A stretch of 64,000 nucleotides of DNA. Source: Phytoseiulus persimilis. Its lineage: Eukaryota; Arthropoda; Arachnida; Mesostigmata; Phytoseiidae. Below the pieces are notes generated by a model. That model did not search any database, was not told the DNA's origin, and saw nothing but the letters and a program-made list of their open reading frames with translations. The DNA is taken from assembly GCA_037576195.1 (NCBI GenBank), contig CM075104.1, positions 10,050,775 through 10,114,774 of the forward strand, written 5' to 3'. Made by a program: the position numbers and the translations under genes. Below, one piece after another: positions 60,601 to 64,000 of the stretch. Position 1 is the first letter of the stretch. Every line of letters begins with the position of its first letter.

Positions 60601-61478
60601 CAACACGTGCCAAGCATGCGGGCGCTCAAAGCAACTCGACACGGCTGGGGCCGGAATGGAACAGCTTCGATTCGAAACGCTGCACTTCACGGCGTGCTAG
60701 CATTCCGGGCACAACGGCCGCGCATGATCTGTATCCGAAATAAACCTCATCTGTTTCCCTTTTCCAGGATGACGTGGCGCGGGAAACCCGGAAAGATGCC
60801 TCTTCCGCCGGCAATGGACCTCTCAGGTTCCCAGCAGAACTTCTATTACGGTGCTCCCGCCCCCTATGCCGAAAGCATAGCTCCTTCGCATCATTCGACC
60901 TACGCGCACTATTACGATGATGAGGACGATGGCACGTGTCTCCCTAACTCTGGTGAATTTCTGAATGTCCAGTCTCTGTCTTTAGCACATTTTGCTTGAA
61001 TCCGAAGCATCTAGCAGCTGACTGAGAACAAGCATCACCTGCTTCAGGAAAGCCGAATCTGACCGGTCGCTTTTCTTCTTTGTCACAGGTTGGGAGATGC
61101 CGAACTTCTACAACGAGACGTACATGAAAGATGGTCTCCATAAGGGCGGCACTCTGGCTCGAAGCAACGCCAGCCTCTATGGCACCAAAGAAGACCTCTA
61201 CGATCGGCTACGACGACATCAGTATACTGGTCATAAAAAAGGTGCGAACTCGATTCTCGTTTCCTGACGTGAGGGGCAGTCGCCCGCATTGTGAACGAGG
61301 AACCCTACCCGAAAGCATTTTTGATCTTCGAGGGAGAGGAGAGCGTTCAGCTCAAGAATTCTGACGATCTCTGAGCTCAGCTCTGCGCATCGGGGTGCAC
61401 GATGAGCGCGGACTTTCCTAACGATTTTGTCTCTCTTTCTCTGTTGCAGACAGCGACACGGAAGACCAGACCTCGTAA
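18570..61478 (+). CDS. uif: Uninflatable-like giant transmembrane receptor (20 coding exons, 3,558 aa)
   Basis: Twenty coding exons join with consistent phases and total 10,677 nt. Approximate residues: signal peptide 1-22; C-type lectin 25-160; LDLa 159-195; CUB 197-310, 311-425 and 426-540; four sushi domains 541-775; Ca-binding EGF 776-812; F5/8C 817-970; EGF 972-1040; four sushi domains 1042-1285; F5/8C 1289-1440; HYR 1454-1540 and 1540-1622; sushi 1625-1695; a beta-type module 1700-1845; ephrin-receptor-like Cys repeats 1850-2015; fourteen EGFs 2017-2560; LamG/pentraxin 2561-2773; HYR 2776-2876; sushi 2877-2947; a second beta plus Cys-repeat module 2948-3369; EGF 3370-3405; TM 3410-3435; cytoplasmic tail to 3558. 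This order matches the arthropod Uninflatable family, which resembles vertebrate SVEP1 plus a membrane anchor. In Drosophila, Uif is an apical epithelial protein needed for tracheal inflation and modulates Notch. The same role here is inference. Confidence 0.93.
21810..21833. repeat. GA-rich microsatellite
   Basis: A short GA dinucleotide tract within uif intron 1. Confidence 0.7.
22470..22530. repeat. GTC/GCC/GTT trinucleotide-rich tract
   Basis: Imperfect trinucleotide-rich stretch. It shares the 15-mer GCCGCCGTTGTTGTC with the tract near 10392, which is probably convergent low complexity. Confidence 0.5.
23725..23810. repeat. CATC/CATT and GTCTGTCTG low-complexity tract
   Basis: Short tetranucleotide-like repeats (CATC, CATT, GTCT) within uif intron 1. 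Confidence 0.55.
25170..25193. repeat. Poly-A / AT microsatellite
   Basis: A nine-A run passes directly into an alternating AT tract. Confidence 0.75.
33784..33811 (+). CDS. uif: uif exon 2: 28-nt microexon at the signal-peptide cleavage region
   Basis: A TTGATTTCAG acceptor and GTGAGT donor flank 28 nt. They encode Val-Thr-Ala-Gln-Phe-Asp-Cys-Pro-His plus one base. Joined to exon 1 they give an Ala-X-Ala-like cleavage site before Gln-Phe-Asp-Cys. Joined to exon 3 they give Cys-Pro-His-Gly-Trp, the usual opening of a C-type lectin domain. Both phases (0 in, 1 out) fit. Confidence 0.85.
37366..38783 (-). CDS. Candidate nested antisense gene: basic K/R/S-repeat protein (~399 aa)
   Basis: On the minus strand, exons 38783-38622, 38518-37993 and 37877-37366 join in phase (0, then 1) through GTAGAA/CTTTTTAG and GTGAAC/ATTGCAG sites, giving 399 residues and TGA. 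The middle exon has an amphipathic stretch (Met-Asp-Leu-Leu-Glu-Leu-Leu onward, from 38296), followed by a Thr/Pro/Gly/Glu linker. The last exon encodes about 150 residues dense in Lys, Arg and Ser, in loose repeats of the type Arg-Ser-Lys-Lys-Arg. No domain or signal peptide is seen. The first exon is the least certain; starting at Met 38296 would give 271 residues. I saw no nearby polyadenylation signal. The triplet repeat also opens other frames, so this may be a compositional artefact. If real, a nucleic-acid-binding nuclear protein is a guess from the basic tail. Confidence 0.4.
37370..37855. repeat. Degenerate triplet-phased repeat (TCCAAG-like on the minus strand)
   Basis: On the minus strand, motifs of the form TCCAAGAAAAGG, AAGTCCAAG and AAGAGATCC recur at multiples of three bases, with much divergence. 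This keeps a Lys/Arg/Ser frame open on the minus strand and a Leu/Asp/Phe frame open on the plus strand. Confidence 0.65.
39223..39235. repeat. C homopolymer (13 nt)
   Basis: A run of thirteen C about 100 bases before uif exon 3. Length errors are likely here in any assembly. Confidence 0.85.
39339..39743 (+). CDS. uif: uif exon 3: C-type lectin domain
   Basis: Residues 28-162. It shows the Gly-Trp start, Cys pairs, an Arg-Arg-Ala-Glu-Glu-Val-Cys helix and Tyr-Trp-Leu-Gly-Leu in the WIGL position. The calcium/sugar motifs are not canonical: Gln-Pro-Gln where EPN or QPD is expected, and Trp-Gly-Leu where WND is expected. Calcium-dependent sugar binding is therefore unlikely. The upstream open frame back to 39098 is intron. 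Confidence 0.92.
39744..42717 (+). other. uif intron 3 (3.0 kb)
   Basis: A GT-AG intron. I see no nested gene. AATAAA strings occur near 39986 and 40006 but have no coding context. Confidence 0.75.
42718..42816 (+). CDS. uif: uif exon 4: LDL-receptor class A domain
   Basis: Residues 163-195 carry five Cys and the calcium-cage Asp-Gly-Ser-Asp-Glu motif. The first of the six LDLa cysteines comes from the end of exon 3 (Ala-Cys-Pro-Thr). Phase 1 at both ends. Confidence 0.93.
42817..45772 (+). other. uif intron 4 (3.0 kb)
   Basis: A GT-AG intron with no supported gene. Overlapping open frames on both strands at 43805-44383 are Arg/Ser/Pro-rich and unconvincing. Confidence 0.75.
45773..47120 (+). 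CDS. uif: uif exon 5: three CUB domains, sushi 1 and most of sushi 2
   Basis: Residues 196-644. The CUB units begin at Cys-His-His, Cys-Gly-Gly and Cys-Gln-Val, each with a Ser-Pro-x-Tyr/Phe motif (Asn-Tyr-Pro, Gly-Tyr-Pro, Ala-Phe-Gly). Two sushi domains follow, the second split at a phase-2 GTAAGA donor. Confidence 0.95.
47121..47689 (+). other. uif intron 5
   Basis: A 569-bp GT-AG intron with no gene inside. Confidence 0.85.
47690..47853 (+). CDS. uif: uif exon 6: end of sushi 2, start of sushi 3
   Basis: Residues 645-699. It supplies the last two Cys of sushi 2 and the first part of sushi 3. The acceptor is CTGTTCCAG and the donor GTAAGA, phase 2 to 1. Confidence 0.9.
47854..48180 (+). 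other. uif intron 6
   Basis: A 327-bp GT-AG intron with no gene inside. Confidence 0.85.
48181..48504 (+). CDS. uif: uif exon 7: end of sushi 3, sushi 4, calcium-binding EGF 1
   Basis: Residues 700-807. The calcium-binding EGF opens with Asp-Ile-Asn-Glu-Cys and keeps the Pro-Gly-Ser-Phe-x-Cys motif. It ends mid-codon before the last Cys pair, phase 1. Confidence 0.93.
48505..50557 (+). other. uif intron 7 (2.1 kb)
   Basis: A GT-AG intron. A string near 48675 reads like an EGF C-terminus in one frame but has no splice-consistent partner. I treat it as chance. Confidence 0.8.
50558..51091 (+). CDS. uif: uif exon 8: F5/8 type C (discoidin) domain 1
   Basis: Residues 808-985. It completes the EGF, then shows Gly-Leu-Ala-Asn-Gly at the start of the discoidin fold, Gly-Trp-Cys, Phe-Val-Gln-Ile-Asp-Leu and a closing Glu-Leu-Met-Gly-Cys. 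It ends with the Asp-Ile-Asn-Glu-Cys of the next calcium-binding EGF. Confidence 0.94.
51387..51551 (+). CDS. uif: uif exon 9: calcium-binding EGF 2
   Basis: Residues 986-1040. Gly-Gly-Cys-His-Gln-Arg-Cys and the Asn-Ser-Pro-Gly-Gly-Phe-x-Cys motif, followed by a longer C-terminal stretch. Phase 1 at both ends. Confidence 0.93.
51675..52079 (+). CDS. uif: uif exon 10: sushi domains 5 and 6
   Basis: Residues 1041-1175, two consecutive four-Cys sushi units, phase 1 at both ends. The second is atypical, with a long Asn/Ser-rich first loop. Confidence 0.92.
52222..52554 (+). CDS. uif: uif exon 11: sushi domains 7 and 8
   Basis: Residues 1176-1286. Val-Asp-Cys-Gly-Pro-Pro opens sushi 7 and Val-Cys-Gln-Asp-Pro-Gly opens sushi 8. 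Phase 1 at both ends. Confidence 0.93.
52716..55704 (+). CDS. uif: uif exon 12: F5/8C 2, two HYR, sushi, Cys-repeat module, six and a half EGFs
   Basis: Residues 1287-2282, by far the longest exon (2,989 nt). In order: a discoidin domain (Gly-Trp-Cys, Tyr-Val-Thr-Val-Asp-Leu, Glu-Leu-Leu-Gly-Cys); two HYR domains (Pro-Pro-x-Phe-Glu-Asn-Cys-Pro and Thr-Pro-Pro-Ser-Ile-Lys-Cys-Pro); a sushi domain; a beta-rich module; ephrin-receptor-like Cys repeats with Cys-x-x-Cys-Pro-x-Gly patterns; and tandem EGFs. Codons end heavily in C or G, which keeps the antisense frames open without making them genes. Confidence 0.96.
55797..55997 (+). CDS. uif: uif exon 13: EGF repeats 7 (end), 8 and 9 (start)
   Basis: Residues 2283-2349, phase 2 at both ends. 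The EGF units carry the Asp-Asp/Glu-Cys calcium-binding opening. Confidence 0.94.
56109..56502 (+). CDS. uif: uif exon 14: EGF repeats 9 (end) to 12
   Basis: Residues 2350-2481. It starts in phase 2 and ends in phase 0 after a Tyr-Glu-Phe-Asp linker. Confidence 0.94.
56613..58008 (+). CDS. uif: uif exon 15: EGF 13-14, LamG/pentraxin-like domain, HYR 3, sushi
   Basis: Residues 2482-2946. After two EGFs comes a concanavalin-like sandwich of about 210 residues with Trp-His-His-Val-Val-Val-Gln-Trp and Val-Asn-Val-Trp-Asp-Arg-Val-Leu, which is closer to pentraxin than to classical LamG. An HYR domain and a sushi domain follow, ending in phase 1. Confidence 0.95.
58199..59467 (+). CDS. uif: uif exon 16: beta module with RAKR site, Cys repeats
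   Basis: Residues 2947-3369. A beta module like that in exon 12 contains Arg-Ala-Lys-Arg (residues 3016-3019, nt 58405-58416), a furin-type sequence. At least four ephrin-receptor-like Cys-repeat units follow, then an EGF-like Cys cluster. Confidence 0.95.
59583..59784 (+). CDS. uif: uif exon 17: last EGF and transmembrane helix
   Basis: Residues 3370-3436. An EGF is followed by about 26 hydrophobic residues (3410-3435, Val/Ala/Gly/Ile/Leu/Met) and a Cys-Val-Arg stop-transfer, giving a type I topology. Confidence 0.95.
59785..60767 (+). other. uif intron 17
   Basis: A 983-bp GT-AG intron that separates the membrane helix from the tail exons. I see nothing else in it. Confidence 0.8.
60768..60952 (+). 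CDS. uif: uif exon 18: proximal cytoplasmic tail
   Basis: Residues 3437-3498. A Pro/Tyr/His-rich stretch ends in an Asp/Glu-rich cluster. The GTGAAT donor at 60953 gives a Gly-Thr-Cys-Leu-Pro-Asn-Ser segment before exon 19. A GC donor 21 bases earlier (60932) is in the same phase and would skip those seven residues. Confidence 0.85.
61089..61241 (+). CDS. uif: uif exon 19: distal cytoplasmic tail
   Basis: Residues 3499-3549. It opens with [11 protein letters not shown], which I recall as the most conserved tail motif of the family, and carries an Arg-Ser-Asn-Ala-Ser-Leu-Tyr-Gly segment. Phase 1 at both ends. Confidence 0.9.
61450..61478 (+). CDS. uif: uif exon 20: C-terminal nine residues and stop
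   Basis: After a CTGTTGCAG acceptor, 29 nt encode Asp-Ser-Asp-Thr-Glu-Asp-Gln-Thr-Ser and TAA. The acidic end and the exact phase fit with exon 19 support it. Confidence 0.8.
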
Positions 61479-62191
61479 TCTAGGTCGCGTTGCAGTTAGG
61501 AATGTTTTAAATGCCAAGCATTTCAAGTCATTGGAGAACCGTCGCCCTGGAAGACACACGCTGTAGATAGATTCGACGGAGGGAGAGACGAAATCGCGTG
61601 GGCAGGTTCCGTTGTATAAAGTTCCCATTCGCCACTGTCAGACAGGATGAACAGAAACTGCTTTTAGTTACAGAACACGACATCCTACGTAGTTGTTGAC
61701 AGCGTGCTATTTAAGTAGATCGTAAAGACTAACTTATTATTGGAGCGAGGAGTTCCTTCTCCCTCCAGCCATCGAGCACTTGCTCAAGAAGTAGAGTAGG
61801 CACACGAATGATGGAGACTTCGAAACGCGGGAGGCTGACCGGTTTCCAAGATGGAAACGCTATCGCTCACCGTGCGAGGCCGACACGAAAACGACGAAAG
61901 GATTCTCGGCAGAAGATAATTTATTTAAAACCAGCGGATTAGCCTCAGATTCGATCCTCAAGTGGATCAGTCACTTGTAGATCGAAAAGCGCAATACTCG
62001 ACGATAAAGCAAGATGTAGATTTTTTATACGGATAGATCGAACAACACCAGCTAGGTATCCACGATGTAGGTATCCTCATCTAGATAGGACAATTCTCTC
62101 AATCCGCTCAGCGGTCGGACCAACGTCGGTTGACGACTTTTCAGACAGGTTCGGCCCTATCCCTGTTCTTCTAGTTTTTCTCTTTGTATGT

Positions 62192-62197
62192 AATAAA
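62192..62197 (+). promoter_or_regulatory. Polyadenylation signal 1 (AATAAA)
   Basis: Canonical AATAAA followed by a T-rich stretch, 714 bp after the uif stop. Confidence 0.65.
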
Positions 62198-62302
62198 TCC
62201 TATTTCATTTTTCCGCGTAATCGAACAGTGCAGAAGGATCGGTTTTAAGTTAGATAGTAACACGGTACATGAAGTTGAACGACTCGATTCGGAACGTGTA
62301 AC

Positions 62303-62308
62303 AATAAA
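62303..62308 (+). promoter_or_regulatory. Polyadenylation signal 2 (AATAAA)
   Basis: A second AATAAA about 110 bp after the first, followed by a T-containing stretch. Either or both could be used. Confidence 0.55.
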
Positions 62309-62330
62309 CCTTGGATGAACTTTTCTGTAA

Positions 62331-64000
62331 ATTGTCGTTCTCGTTCGCATCTGCCATCCCGATGGTATCTCGAAGCGGCCAATCGGATATCGTTCTTCTC
62401 CATTCCTCGAACTAGTTGGACAGTTCCACCGCGCGTTATCGAGCTGGAATCTCAGAGAGGAGAAAACACTCGGGAACTCGTTTTCTGTTTCTGTCTCAGT
62501 TCTGCTGAAATGACCCAGTTATTTGTGGCTTGGCGAACATAAGCCGCTTTCGAAATTCCCAAAGAAAAACGTTACGAGACACAAGTATCTCTGCACGCCA
62601 GAAAATCTCAGGAGAAAGCCAAACAGATAGAGGAGCTTTGGTCCGAGGAGCTTCGTTATCGGACAAAACATGCCAGTGAATCTCAGTTTCTCTTTTCGAG
62701 AGGTTCGTGACAGCCCCCGTGGTCCGCCAGCATAAGTTGCTTACTTATTCAGATGTTCGCAGAGCTCTCAGCGACTCGGAGCGAATTCTCCGCCCGTGGT
62801 CGAGTTGCCAGTGAATACGGTTGAAGAAAGCGCAGCAGGCCCACGAGCTCGCCAGAGCGTTTATCTCTCTCCTGTGGTTCTCTGTTAGCAAGATTCCACT
62901 CTCAATGTTAAGTTTCTGGCTCGCAAGCACAACGTTCACGGCCGAATCTTATTGGAACTTCACCAATTCTACTCTAAACGACCCTCCCCGGAGGAACACC
63001 CTTAATTGTGAGTAATTTTCGCGCGGAGCCGATCCCCCCGGACAAGTCTTGATGGTTCGTCTGTGTGCTGTGCATCTCTCTGAACGTCCATCTGGAGGTC
63101 TTTCCACCTGTTCATCCCTACCTCCGTTCGTGTCTGAACGCGCGCGTTTTTCTGTCTCGTCGGACCTCTGGCACAGAACGCACGATACGCTATCAGAAAG
63201 CGATGACTGCCTTCTGATAAATCGAGACTGCGTCATGAGGTAATCGTCCCAGGGACCTTGGCACCATCGTTGAGCAAACCGCCGAAATGAATATTTGAAC
63301 AGGTTTTCACTTGATAGACTTTCAGGTCGCTCCGATTTTGGTTATCCTCTAACAGTTCAAGTGGTTTCCTCTGTGTCAAGCGATGCCCGTCGGCGCTCCG
63401 CGCGGACGAACCGAATATGCTCCCGGAAGGCTAACGGGCACATAGTACACGACTGTTGAATTATTGATTCCAATGCACGAATCCGAGAAGGAGGGGGGAG
63501 CAGATTCATATTCGGGGAAAATTGAGCGAGCTTCGATTATTTGATCGCTCGTTGTGCACTGAAAGCTGATTCCTGTTTTCCCGTCGACGTGTTCGTCACG
63601 TGACGCTCTCCTGATAAACATCAGAATCGCTCAGTGTCTCGTTGAGAGGTGTCGTCGCGGTGGCCCTCGAGCGTACCAGCTCGTGTCTTGAAGATCTCGA
63701 TCGCTCGTGCGGTGTTCGTTTTGCAATCAATGCCTTCCAGATTAGTCTCAGCTGTCTTGCTCCGGCTCCTCTCTGGATCGTGTTACGAAAACTGGATTCC
63801 ATTAGGACACTGGCTCGTTTGAACTGGAATAAAAGTCGACCAGAAAATAACTCCGTGAAACGTTCCGGCGAGCGTCGACGGCTCCGCTGAACTCTTGCGG
63901 AACACGTGATACGGCTTTCGTTGCGCCCTCGGACGATCTGAGACAGCAGCTTCCGCGACTTCGACCCGATTCCTCTCGTCAGCATTATGACGTTTAAGCG
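62331..64000. other. Downstream intergenic stretch, no supported gene
   Basis: Short open frames on both strands are Arg/Ser-rich, with no domain or splice logic. I see no RNA gene or mobile element. Confidence 0.45.

Larger units (their letters stand above)
61479..62330 (+). other. uif 3' UTR
   Basis: Non-coding sequence after the stop, running to one of two AATAAA signals about 715 and 825 bp downstream. No other gene is visible. Confidence 0.65.

Noticed and set aside
1-64000. Mobile elements, virus-derived elements, CRISPR
   Set aside because: I looked for terminal repeats, reverse-transcriptase or transposase motifs and regular repeat-spacer arrays and saw none that I could support.

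Overview
This window is eukaryotic nuclear DNA. It shows GT-AG introns, Pol III tRNA genes that lack an encoded CCA and end in T-runs, AATAAA polyadenylation signals, and one very large multi-exon gene for an animal extracellular receptor. GC content is near 50% and CpG is plainly not depleted. The dominant gene has the arthropod Uninflatable architecture. Together these suggest an arthropod with a fairly compact genome and little CpG methylation. A mesostigmatid (parasitiform) mite is my best guess, but that is inference.

Layout. Positions 1-1150 carry three full tRNA genes: Ile-AAT (+), Ala-AGC (-) and Lys-CTT (+). Positions 1994-2713 hold a weak candidate for a small gene. Positions 3216-6725 hold a well-supported three-exon gene of about 1,060 residues. 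It has a polybasic tract, a long coiled coil and a Ser/Pro-rich tail, and I do not recognise the family. Positions 6726-18569 are mostly non-coding by my reading. They contain a possible terminal exon at 9167-9625 with a matching AATAAA, a coding-like patch at 11.5-12.6 kb, and GC-rich trinucleotide tracts leading up to the next gene.

Positions 18570-61478 are one gene, the apparent uninflatable (uif) orthologue. I assembled it as 20 coding exons. All splice phases agree, and the exons total 10,677 nt, which is 3,558 residues plus a stop. The 5' end is widely dispersed: an 18-codon signal-peptide exon, a 15.2 kb intron, a 28-nt microexon, a 5.5 kb intron, and then the C-type lectin exon. The rest runs LDLa, three CUB domains, sushi domains, calcium-binding EGF, F5/8C, sushi, F5/8C, HYR domains, ephrin-receptor-like Cys repeats, fourteen tandem EGFs, an LamG/pentraxin domain, HYR, sushi, a second Cys-repeat module, EGF, one transmembrane helix and a tail of about 120 residues. 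The mature protein would be a type I apical surface protein. The fly orthologue is known for tracheal inflation and Notch modulation.

Inside the 5.5 kb second intron, on the opposite strand (37366-38783), there is a candidate three-exon gene. It would encode a protein with an amphipathic helical middle and a long K/R/S-rich repetitive C-terminus. The 3' UTR of uif ends near the AATAAA signals at 62192 and 62303. Nothing convincing follows to position 64000. I recognised no reverse transcriptase, transposase, LTR, viral element or CRISPR.
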